A program made the translations under genes and the position numbers. The notes beneath the pieces are model-generated. The model had not been told where the DNA came from. It did not search any database and saw nothing but the letters and a program-made list of their open reading frames with translations. Positions 39,527-47,829 of a DNA stretch of 64,000 nucleotides are shown here, one piece after another. Location: assembly GCF_040869045.1 (NCBI RefSeq), contig NC_090319.1:225036490-225100489 (forward strand). The letters run 5' to 3'. The DNA is from Eurosta solidaginis. Lineage: Eukaryota > Arthropoda > Insecta > Diptera > Tephritidae. The number at the start of each line of letters is the position of its first letter. Within the stretch, counting starts at the first letter, position 1.

Positions 39527-40884
39527 CATCTATACCACTATCGGAGACTTTGGACATAGTTAGCTCAACAATAGTTCACAACACAAAAAACAAAGTGAAA
39601 AGTATGCAAATCACAAATACGCTGAGAACCACTTTACGTCAAAACTATTTTAAATTCAACAATAAAATATATAGACAAACAAACGGTCTTGGAATGGGAA
39701 GCGCCACATCAGCAATTCTTATGGAAGTGTTCATGCAAAATCTGGAAGAAAAGTACATACAGGAGCTGAATTCCAAATTAGGCGTGTCATTTTATGCTAG
39801 ATACGTGGATGACATAATATGCGTTTTAACTACTAATAACGAAGAGCTCGTACTGGAGTACCTCAACAAACAGCACGGCAATATAAAATTTACAATGGAA
39901 ACCGAAAAAGACGGAGGAATCAACTATCTAGACCTCACGATAAATATTGATAAAGAAGCCAAAAGATTTAACTATGACATATATAGAAAGTCAACGGCCA
40001 CCGACACAATAATACACAATACCTCAAATCACCCTCAACATCATAAAAATGCAGCATTAAGGCACTTGGTACATAGACTTGAAAGAACACCTCTTACACG
40101 AGAGGCATATAAGAGAGAACTTGAGGTCATATATAATATCGCTGCAAACAACGGATATAAAAAAGCACTAGTAGATAAGCTCAGAAGGACAAATGGAGAA
40201 CCAAAAAGAAATAATGAAAAAGAAAATAATAGCTGGACGACTATGACATATACTGGAAAAGCAACATATAAATTGGCAAATTTTTTTAAAAAATACAACA
40301 TTAACACAGCATTCAAAACATCGAACAATCTAGGGCGAAAACTAAGAACTAACATTAACTCAGAGGATCCGTTTAGCAGCCACGGCGTATACAAGCTTAC
40401 CTGCGGATGCCAGCATAGTTACATAGGACAAACAGGACGGCAAATAAGAACGAGGTTCAGAGAACATATTAGAGATTACAACAAAAAAATACGGAATCCA
40501 AACATTATACCCGAGTCTAACTTCGCGAATCACATGGTCGAGAATGAATGTTCCCCAGCAAACATCAATAAAACAGTTAGGGTTCTTAGCATACAAGAAA
40601 AGGGCCGACGTCTTAACGTACTCGAAAACATGGAAATCTACAAACAGAAAACATTCGACGGTAGAATAATAAACGAACAGATAAACACCATTTCTGACAC
40701 AATATTCGAGCCTTTAAAACTTGTTTACAGGAAACAACTTAATCACACAGGTACAACAGACAAACGCACAACAACAAATAAACACAAAACAATTAACACA
40801 CCAAAACAAAAAACCGACAAAGAAGGTCAAACGACTAAAATCACAGATTTCTACCTACCCCAGTCAGCCACACAAATCGATTAG
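39526..40884 (+). CDS. Penelope-like RT/endonuclease, copy 3, 5'-truncated, inverted
   Basis: The frame is open from 39550 for 444 codons and matches residues 477-920 of copy 1 on the opposite strand. Y-V-D-D and the nuclease motifs are kept. One change alters the conserved G-M-G-S-P-T-S block to G-M-G-S-A-T-S. The natural N-terminus is missing. Another change is V-L-S-I-Q-E for V-L-H-I-Q-E. Confidence 0.85.
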   Translation, partial: PSIPLSETLDIVSSTIVHNTKNKVKSMQITNTLRTTLRQNYFKFNNKIYRQTNGLGMGSATSAILMEVFMQNLEEKYIQELNSKLGVSFYARYVDDIICVLTTNNEELVLEYLNKQHGNIKFTMETEKDGGINYLDLTINIDKEAKRFNYDIYRKSTATDTIIHNTSNHPQHHKNAALRHLVHRLERTPLTREAYKRELEVIYNIAANNGYKKALVDKLRRTNGEPKRNNEKENNSWTTMTYTGKATYKLANFFKKYNINTAFKTSNNLGRKLRTNINSEDPFSSHGVYKLTCGCQHSYIGQTGRQIRTRFREHIRDYNKKIRNPNIIPESNFANHMVENECSPANINKTVRVLSIQEKGRRLNVLENMEIYKQKTFDGRIINEQINTISDTIFEPLKLVYRKQLNHTGTTDKRTTTNKHKTINTPKQKTDKEGQTTKITDFYLPQSATQID

Positions 40885-40951
40885 TAAACCACCCTCGGTT
40901 CTGAACGAACACACAACACATACACATAACTAAATATACACAAGCATCAAT

Positions 40952-43714
40952 TTGACAATACCTGCTCATATACCTACGAACTATAAATACAGGACAAATG
41001 ACAACAACAGATCAGAACGAAAATCGACACTGATGATGGCACAACGCCGAAACCGGTTTGTCTCAAAACCAAATTTGACAAGGGATGACGGAAAATCGTT
41101 CCAATATACATCATTTATCCACCCTGTCGGAAAATCAACCAAACAAGATAAGTCAGTTATTGCTTGTCAGGCTTTTAACTTGAACGCGAACGGACTACTA
41201 ACAATTTACAAGCGACGCCTACTGAAAATATATAAAGCAAAGGCGAGCATTTGGTTCAACAAACAATGCCTGGAATTGAATGTTACTCCGAAATTCGCAA
41301 AAATAACAATAAAGGCAAATACCAAATCTAGCAGGAAAACAGTTAGAAAAGCGGAAAAGGATTTTTTAAAATATGAGTTGGAAAGCTTATACTCGAAGAA
41401 GGATGAGATAAATGCCGAGTTATTATCTATCCATTTAAGATTGGCAGAACAACTACCTACGACTGTATTAATGGAATGCTTCGACCGCATTAAGACAGGG
41501 GTCGATCAGGAACTACAACAAAAATACAGGTCGCTGAACCGAAAATTGGACAAGCTGGCAGGACGACGAGAGGGTAACCAAAACCAAAACACTCACCAGT
41601 TTCATGACAAGTTCGTTAACCTCACAACAGTGGCCATTACCAAGGAAGAGGCACAACTTCTCGAAAAGGGCCTGAAGCACAATATCATGGATCAGAATAC
41701 AGTAAGAAAAACGGAGCAAGCGATTGTAGATGCGGAGATCGCAATATCATTGATACCACAGGAAGAACAGGAGCACGCAAGACACATGTGCAGGGAAATC
41801 ATAAGAAAGGAGGTGAAAGCACAGGAACGACAAAAACCGAATACAGAGGAGAAAACAATAAAGAATCTACGGCATAAACTAAGGAAAAACAATATTGTCA
41901 CAACGAAAGCGGACAAAGGAAACACCACTGTGCTAATCGAAAAAGAGCAATATATATCCAAAACCGAGGATCTCATAGAGGAAATGGAATGTCGTAGAAT
42001 GAGAGAGGATCCCACAGATGAATACCAAAAACAAATCAAAGTTGCTATAAAAAATGCAACAAATATAGTAGATTCTAACATGGCACATAGATTGGTCCAA
42101 ATGAACCCTTCGGCTCCTCCACTGGTTGCGCTACCAAAAATCCACAAGCCGGACACGCCAATGAGGCCCATCATTAATTTTAAATCGGCACCATGTTACA
42201 AACTGTCCAAATATTTAAAAACGATCTTGATAGACACTCTGGAGCTAAGGAACGAATATGCAATAGCTAACACAACAGAACTAATAGAGAGACTCGAGAC
42301 CGTAGAGCTAACAAGAAACAGCAAATTGGTATCTTTTGACATAAAAGATCTATACCCATTTATACCACTATCGGAGACTTTGGACATAGTTAGCTCAACA
42401 ATAGTTCACAACACACAAAAAAAAGTGAAAAGTATGCAAATCACAAATACGCTAAGAACCACTTTACGTCAAAACTATTTTAAATTCAACAATAAAATAT
42501 ATAGACAAACAAACGGTCTTGGAATGGGAAGCCCCACATCAGCAATTCTTATGGAAGTGTTCATGCAAAATCTGGAAGAAAAGTACATACAGGAGCTGAA
42601 TTCCAAATTAGGCGTGTCATTTTATGCTAGATACGTGGATGACATAATATGCGTTTTAACTACTAATAACGAAGAGCTCGTACTGGAGTACCTCAACAAA
42701 CAGCACGGCAATATAAAATTTACAATGGAAACCGAAAAAGACGGAGGAATCAACTATCTAGACCTCACGATAAATATTGATAAAGAAGCCAAAAGATTTA
42801 ACTATGACATATATAGAAAGTCAACGGCCACCGACACAATAATACACAATACCTCAAATCACCCTCAACATCATAAAAATGCAGCATTAAGGCACTTGGT
42901 ACATAGACTTGAAAGAACACCTCTTACACGAGAGGCATATAAGAGAGAACTTGAGGTCATATATAATATCGCTGCAAACAACGGATGTAAAAAAGCACTA
43001 GTAGATAAGCTCAGAAGGACAAATGGAGAACCAAAAAGAAATAATGAAAAAGAAAATAATAGCTGGACGACTATGACATATACTGGAAAAGCAACATATA
43101 AATTGGCAAATTTCTTTAAAAAATACAACATTAACACAGCATTCAAAACATCGAACAATCTAGGGCGAAAACTAAGAACTAACATTAACTCAGAGGATCC
43201 GTTTAGCAGCCACGGCGTATACAAGCTTACCTGCGGATGCCAGCATAGTTACATAGGACAAACAGGACGGCAAATAAGAACGAGGTTCAGAGAACATATT
43301 AGAGATTACAACAAAAAAATACGGAATCCAAACATTATACCTGAGTTTAACTTCGCGAATCACATGGTCGAGAATGAATGTTCCCCAGCAAACATCAATA
43401 AAACAGTTAGGGTTCTTCACATACAAGAAAAGGGCCGACGTCTTAACGTACTCGAAAACATGGAAATCTACAAACAGAAAACATTCGACGGTAGAATAAT
43501 AAACGAACAGATAAACACCATTTCTGACACAATATTCGAGCCTTTAAAACTTGTTTACAGGAAACAACTTAATCACACAGGTACAACAGACAAACGCACA
43601 ACAACAAATAAACACAAAACAATTAACACACCAAAACAAAAAACCGACAAAGAAGGTCAAACGAATAAAATCACAGATTTCTACCTACCCCAGTCAGCCA
43701 CACAAATCGATTAG
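40952..43714 (+). CDS. Penelope-like RT/endonuclease, copy 4 (intact, 920 aa)
   Basis: Same length and domain order as copy 1, on the plus strand, with about a dozen substitutions. Some fall at conserved places: S-to-F in the L-Y-P-S-I-P block (now L-Y-P-F-I-P), Y-to-C in N-N-G-Y-K-K, and S-to-F in P-E-S-N-F-A-N of the nuclease C-terminal part. The catalytic D residues and the GIY-YIG core are unchanged. It could supply enzyme for the family if expressed. Frames on the opposite strand of up to 190 codons are shadows of this gene. Confidence 0.9.
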   Translation: MTIPAHIPTNYKYRTNDNNRSERKSTLMMAQRRNRFVSKPNLTRDDGKSFQYTSFIHPVGKSTKQDKSVIACQAFNLNANGLLTIYKRRLLKIYKAKASIWFNKQCLELNVTPKFAKITIKANTKSSRKTVRKAEKDFLKYELESLYSKKDEINAELLSIHLRLAEQLPTTVLMECFDRIKTGVDQELQQKYRSLNRKLDKLAGRREGNQNQNTHQFHDKFVNLTTVAITKEEAQLLEKGLKHNIMDQNTVRKTEQAIVDAEIAISLIPQEEQEHARHMCREIIRKEVKAQERQKPNTEEKTIKNLRHKLRKNNIVTTKADKGNTTVLIEKEQYISKTEDLIEEMECRRMREDPTDEYQKQIKVAIKNATNIVDSNMAHRLVQMNPSAPPLVALPKIHKPDTPMRPIINFKSAPCYKLSKYLKTILIDTLELRNEYAIANTTELIERLETVELTRNSKLVSFDIKDLYPFIPLSETLDIVSSTIVHNTQKKVKSMQITNTLRTTLRQNYFKFNNKIYRQTNGLGMGSPTSAILMEVFMQNLEEKYIQELNSKLGVSFYARYVDDIICVLTTNNEELVLEYLNKQHGNIKFTMETEKDGGINYLDLTINIDKEAKRFNYDIYRKSTATDTIIHNTSNHPQHHKNAALRHLVHRLERTPLTREAYKRELEVIYNIAANNGCKKALVDKLRRTNGEPKRNNEKENNSWTTMTYTGKATYKLANFFKKYNINTAFKTSNNLGRKLRTNINSEDPFSSHGVYKLTCGCQHSYIGQTGRQIRTRFREHIRDYNKKIRNPNIIPEFNFANHMVENECSPANINKTVRVLHIQEKGRRLNVLENMEIYKQKTFDGRIINEQINTISDTIFEPLKLVYRKQLNHTGTTDKRTTTNKHKTINTPKQKTDKEGQTNKITDFYLPQSATQID
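41026..41062 (+). ncRNA. Hammerhead ribozyme motif, pseudo-LTR shared by copies 3 and 4
   Basis: Plus-strand copy with the same bases (gaca-ctgatga-tggcacaacgcc-gaaa-ccggt-t-tgtc). The ATGATG inside the core encodes codons 28-29 of the 920-codon frame, so cleavage would remove every methionine start up to about codon 174. Confidence 0.75.
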
Positions 43715-43855
43715 TAAACCACCCTCGGTTCTGAACGAACACACAACACATACACATAACTAAATATACACAAGCATCAATTTGACAATACCTGCTCATA
43801 TACCTACGAACTATAAATACAGGACAAATGACAACAACAGATCAGAACGAAAATC

Positions 43856-43892
43856 GACACTGATGATGGCACAACGCCGAAACCGGTTTGTC
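43856..43892 (+). ncRNA. Hammerhead ribozyme motif, terminal pseudo-LTR of copy 4
   Basis: Same sequence as at 41026-41062, 2830 bases downstream. It marks the 3' boundary of a potential unit-length RNA. Confidence 0.75.
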
Positions 43893-43983
43893 TCAAAAAC
43901 AAATTTGACAAGGGATGACGGAAAATCGTTCCAATATACATCATTTATCCACCCTGTCGGAAAATCAACCAAACAAGATAAGT

Positions 43984-44226
43984 CAAATATTACTATATTT
44001 GTTAATAATTAATAGAAAAAGTTTTTTGTAAATTCGAAAATCTGTGCAACTATCGAAATTGCCATCTGTAAGACGTATTATGTTCACAAACCCCCCTGAG
44101 TACATAGCTCCAAATTCTTAATTGTTCCGTTGCTCAAATATTTCATCTCTACGTATGTATATATTTGTACACGCCAAACGGTGAGAGAACTACTGCTTCG
44201 CTCATTTTCTGTTGAAATAAAATATT
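43984..44226. repeat. Repeat E, copy 2, right part
   Basis: It continues repeat E after the Penelope-like block, matching 33985-34234. It starts with the duplicated caaatattactat. Confidence 0.8.
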
Positions 44227-44940
44227 CAGCCCAATTCTGAATATTCCCATGGGAGTTCATCTCCCAGAAATTTGTTTCTCCCAAAAATTAATTCTCCCAA
44301 TTATAAACTCCCTGGGAGAAGATTTTTCCCAAAAGTGTTGGGAAGAAGAATTCGAACTTGGAATCAGCTGTTTCGGGTAAATTTGGCATTTCGTTTACAA
44401 GTTTTTATTTAGCGCGAAAAAGATTTAATTTATCAAAAATTAATAAAATAGTGACTCAATATACAAATCTTTAGTACATTTGCATAAAGTCATCAATTTA
44501 CCTACAAATAAAGTATTACCATTTACTATGAGGAGAATGGCAGCCCGAAAACAACAAGAATCTGAAGGTAAACCAATCTGAAGACAGAAGCATTAGATAT
44601 ACATTCTCGTGATTGATTAACGTCCTGGCCATTCAACCAAATTTCTAAAGACATAAATAACAAAAGGTTACTAGCGTAGAAATTATAGTGAAAAGTTTTT
44701 GTTATATTCTGGAACAGGGGTCGACTGCGCGTACCCGCAGTTACGGTTTCTATCTTTCCTAGACCCAAACTCATACAATTTAAAATATAAAACTTAAAAC
44801 TTTGAAAATTGTGTAAAAACAGAAATTTTGATTAAAGAATTAACATTTCTTTGTGCGCGGAATTTTCCAAATAAAACTGTGTTATGAAATATATTTCTTT
44901 TTTGCTAAATGCAGTGTTACGGGGCTATCAGTTGTGGATT
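44227..44940. other. Unidentified repeat-like DNA with CTCCCA motif cluster
   Basis: Between 44,240 and 44,350 the motif tctccca or its complement tgggaga appears about six times, in both orientations (cccatgggag, atctcccag, ctccctgggagaag), so the segment can fold on itself. It may be the end of a MITE. The rest, to 44,940, is AT-rich and without recognisable frames. Confidence 0.35.
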
Positions 44941-45460
44941 GTTGTTGTTGTTGCAGCAGTGCTTCGCCTCTTCAAATAAGTGCGACCGATCACAAATTGT
45001 CATCAATGTTCTCTAACGGGAGTCCAAGGAACAAGAGGACAGTATTTTGGCAGGCCTGTAGTTTCTTCCTGTGAGTAACCTTTAGGCTTCGCGACCATAT
45101 CGGGGACGCGTAGCATGCAATCGGCCGGTCAATTGCTTTGTATGTGGTAATGAACGTTTCTTTGTCTTTACTCCAAGTGCTGCCGGAAAGAGATTTGAGG
45201 ATTTTATTACGGTTCTGGATTTTAGGAACAATTGCAGTTGCATGCTCCATATGCCATCTATCATGGTGGGCATTGAACTTAAGATAATGCCATTATCGCC
45301 AGTGAGTAGTACGCTGATATCAGGGCAATATCCACTGGGGCAACAGGTGAGAGGAGGGATGTAGATGTTGATGATTTCTAAATTTACATCGCCTGACCGG
45401 ACAGAAGTGCCTTAACGTTCCTGAGTGTTTTAAACTTGGTCTAGAAAATTTAGAATATCT
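44941..45460 (-). pseudogene. Jockey-type reverse transcriptase C-terminal fragment
   Basis: The minus strand shows N-R-N-K-I-L-K-S-L-S-G-S-T-W, Y-K-A-I-D-R-P-I-A-C-Y-A-S-P-I-W and L-K-V-T-H-R-K-K-L-Q-A-C-Q-N-T, the thumb region of fly jockey elements. It then jumps directly to F-L-G-L-P-L-E-N-I-D-D-N-L, the very end of such proteins, so roughly 100 or more codons are deleted between. The element ends in a gttgttgttgttgcagcagt run at 44,940. Upstream frames to 45,460 are decayed. Confidence 0.75.
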
Positions 45461-45469
45461 TCTATGCTT

Positions 45470-45805
45470 TTAACCTTTTTTTTTAATTATTAGGATTTTT
45501 TTTAGAAGACTATTATGCATTCTATAGCAACTAACCAAGTATATTTTTGTCTTGAAATGGTTCTCACCAAAAAGCGACACATTTAAACAAATAATAAAAC
45601 TGTGCTGAGTTTTTTTAAATAGTTCTAGAGTCCTAACAGGAAGCCGCTGTGTTTTGATTCGCTGGACTACGCTGATGTCTGCGTTAAACTCGTAAAGCAT
45701 ATCTTTAATTCTTCTTCGGTACTCGCCGCCGCCAACGTGTACGTTCGAAGAACTTTTTCTCGAACAATCCCAGAGTCGCCCTTGGGGGGTTAGTCCCGGG
45801 TACAT
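45470..45805 (-). other. Unassigned open frame, 111 codons
   Basis: It contains G-G-G-E-Y-R-R-R-I-K-D-M and R-K-S-S-S-N-V-H-V near its start and an AT-rich, lysine-rich tail. I do not recognise a family. It adjoins the jockey fragment and may be unrelated leftover sequence. Low confidence as a gene. Confidence 0.2.
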
Positions 45806-45913
45806 TTTTAATAGTTATATTTTTTTCGTTATTTCAAAATAAATCCAACAGACTTGCTTGCTTTGAGGAAGCAGCGCCCAAACAACAAAATCAAACCAAG
45901 GAAGCGTTGAATA

Positions 45914-46392
45914 ATGAATATCAGATCGCTAATCGTTTTGATATCTTTGGCGGCAGTTGGGGTTATTCAGGACACAGCGTAGAGGCTACAAGCTTTTCGG
46001 TCGATACTGATATAATAATTTGTAAATATGTAGTTTTTAAATGTTCAATCACTTTCAAATCTTCAAAACGTTCTCTTTTTTCACTTCAGGCGGTTTCGGC
46101 ATGTTTGGCGGACGCGGTGAATAAACTTGCAAGCAGAAACTTTTCGATTTCGGTTTTAACGGTGGCGGTTATGAAAAGGAGGGTGCACTTATATATGAGA
46201 CAAAGGAAATACCATCTGAATGCGCGGCACGTAGTAAACATCATATTATGTTGCCGAAACCGCATTGCTGCACCATCGTCAAACTGTGGCTCATGCGGCC
46301 AGGCTTCAGTCACTACTAAGGATCAAGTTGTCTTCACTTTTAAGCCATCGAAAAAGGCTAATAATGGCACTGATGTAAATTCAGGTCAATAG
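45914..46392 (+). pseudogene. Candidate two-exon secreted-protein gene or pseudogene
   Basis: An ATG at 45914 opens M-N-I-R-S-L-I-V-L-I-S-L-A-A-V-G-V-I-Q-D, a textbook signal peptide. A stop follows after about 22 codons (gcg tag), but a one-base shift keeps V-E-A-T-S-F-S-V-D-T open to a possible donor (ttt|gtaaat, about 46,020). A pyrimidine-rich acceptor ttttttcacttcag ends at 46,090, followed by a glycine-rich G-G-F-G-M-F-G-G-R-G and later D-F-G-F-N-G-G-G-Y. The reading frame is interrupted again near 46,120. I read it as a decayed small secreted glycine-rich protein gene. The overlapping 161-codon frame (45907-46392) reads through the intron and is probably not the real product. Confidence 0.35.
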
Positions 46393-46699
46393 TCTGTCGT
46401 CTGATTACACAAGAATCAAAACAACCAATTGTAGCGGTCGACGTAGATCCGGTACAAGATGTACTACTACCACAATTGCAAAATTAAAACCTTTATGTAA
46501 AATTAGATACTGAATTGTCAATCTTTTAATTTTTTTGAAATTCATGGATATATAAAGCACAAAGCAAATCGAAAAAATTCGATCATATACGTATATATTT
46601 TAGTAATTTTTACTAAATATTAAAATATAACAATATAATAAACAAAAACAAATAATTCACAGCAACAAAATTTTTCTAAAAATAGTTGTGTATAAATTA
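46393..46699. other. AT-rich stretch, no feature seen
   Basis: Mostly A/T runs with one AATAAA-like stretch (aatataataaac, about 46,630), which could serve the candidate gene upstream. Nothing else is visible. Confidence 0.35.
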
Positions 46700-46839
46700 A
46701 GAATTTGTCCCAAAAAGCCATTGAGTATAAATTCAACATATTTTGGCATGAGATAGGGCGTTTTTGAAACGAAATCTCCCTATCTGAGAATGTCTAAATA
46801 TATTGAATTCATACTCAGGGGCTTTTCGAAACAAATTCT
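46700..46839. mobile_element. Small fold-back element (140 bp) with 6-bp duplication
   Basis: The left arm (agaatttgtcccaaaaagcc, then gagtataaattcaa) pairs with the right arm (ttgaattcatactcaggggc, then ttttcgaaacaaattct) over about 62 bases with some mismatches, and hardly any loop. aaatta flanks both ends (46693-46698; 46840-46845). It resembles a MITE of unknown family. Confidence 0.6.
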
Positions 46840-47002
46840 AAATTAGGGTGTTCTTCGATCAAATTCTGAGATAGGTGTTTAAGCGACTTAAACTATGACT
46901 TTGTTTTCTTTCGTTTGTTTCATTAGTGTTAAGTGTGCTTGTAATTCTCAACTTGTTAGTGAAATATTCTAAAGACATAGTTTAAATGTTTTATCCCAAA
47001 GC

Positions 47003-47571
47003 GGGGTTTTTCAAAGCAAAGCAAGGTGGCTCATCCCGCAGCCAATACCTTGGAGCCCCGGTGCTCGCCCCCAATGAATAAATACAAGGTGTAATGGGAG
47101 TTTTTCAAAGCAAAACAAAGTGGCTTATCCCGCAGCCAATACCTTGGAGCCCCCAGTGCTCGCCCCCAATGAATAAATACAAGGTGTAATAGGGGTTTTT
47201 CAAAGTAAAACAAGGTGGCTCATCCCGCAGCCAATACCTTGGAGCCCCCAGTGTACGCCTCAATGGATAAATACAAGGTGTAATAGGGGTTTTTCAAAGC
47301 AAAACAAGGTGGCTCATCCCGCAGCCTATACCTTGGATCCCCCCGTGCTCGCCCCCAATGAATAAATACAAGGTGTAATAGGGGTTTTTCAAAGCAAAAC
47401 AAGGTGGCTCATCCCGCAGCCAATACCTTGGAGCCCCCAGTGCTCGCCCCCAATGAATAAATACAAGGTGTAATAGGGGTTTTTCAAAGCAAAACAAGGT
47501 GGCTCATTCCGCAGCCAATACCTTGGAGCCCCCAGTGCTCGCCCCCAATGAATAAATACAAGGTGTAACAG
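47003..47571. repeat. 95-bp minisatellite, six copies
   Basis: The marker ggtggctcatcccgcagcc recurs at intervals of 94-95 bases (47025, 47119, 47214, 47308, 47403, 47498). Each unit also has ttggagcccccagtgctcgc and ccaatgaataaatacaaggt. Units are 90-97 percent alike by eye. Frames on the minus strand here are a by-product of the repeat. Confidence 0.9.
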
Positions 47572-47667
47572 GTACATAGTGACCTCTCTCTAAGTAAAAT
47601 AACATACAGTCCATTAAAATAATAATTTATAAAATAAAAAATAATAATAAATTTAAAAAATGTTTGC

Positions 47668-47740
47668 TTGCAGTGGGCTTTGAACCCGCAACCCTAAACG
47701 TGTGAGTCGGGTACGTCATCCACTGTGCCACGACTCACAC
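47668..47740 (-). tRNA. tRNA-like sequence, probably pseudogene or SINE head
   Basis: The minus strand shows a box-A-like tggcacagtggatgacg and a box-B ggttcaaagcc at tRNA spacing, with the first nine bases (gtgtgagtc) complementary to a block further in (gactcacac). The cloverleaf is not regular: the T-stem has a mismatch and the acceptor arms do not pair well. I therefore call it tRNA-derived rather than a working tRNA. Confidence 0.35.
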
Positions 47741-47829
47741 GCCTACAAGCGCATCAAATTACTCCCTTATAACTCATATTAAACTGCTCGCCCTCAACTG
47801 CCCCACGCTTAGCTAACATCATTTCTGCT

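Larger units (their letters stand above)
34977..43983. mobile_element. Penelope-like element block: two inverted pairs of tandem copies (9.0 kb)
   Basis: Four copies are present: copy 1 full and copy 2 5'-truncated on the minus strand (34977-39526), then copy 3 5'-truncated and copy 4 full on the plus strand (39526-43983). Within each pair the tandem period is 2830 bp. The two truncated copies meet head to head at 39526 with a one-base overlap (aagatc/ccatctata). The outer ends are 3' ends of the element; the right one extends 42 bases further than the left. The flanks caaatattactat (34964-34976 and 43984-43996) form a duplication of about 13 bp in repeat E. Copies differ by only about one percent, so the event is recent. 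Tandem and inverted partial copies with shared pseudo-LTRs are characteristic of Penelope elements. Confidence 0.9.

Noticed and set aside
35493..43426. Frames of 63-190 codons opposite the Penelope genes, several hydrophobic
   Set aside because: They repeat at fixed positions antisense to conserved polymerase domains and have no independent motif or start context. They are shadows.
45907..46392. 161-codon uninterrupted plus-strand frame as the actual gene product
   Set aside because: It starts in a different frame from the signal peptide and reads through a likely intron with TTTTTTCACTTCAG; the spliced reading makes more sense, though both remain weak.
47031..47577. Overlapping minus-strand frames with L-H-L-V-F-I-H-W repeats
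   Set aside because: These are products of the 95-bp minisatellite read in shifting frames.
47668..47740. Functional tRNA gene
   Set aside because: Box A and box B are present but acceptor and T stems do not pair properly, and no clear anticodon stem forms; kept only as tRNA-like.
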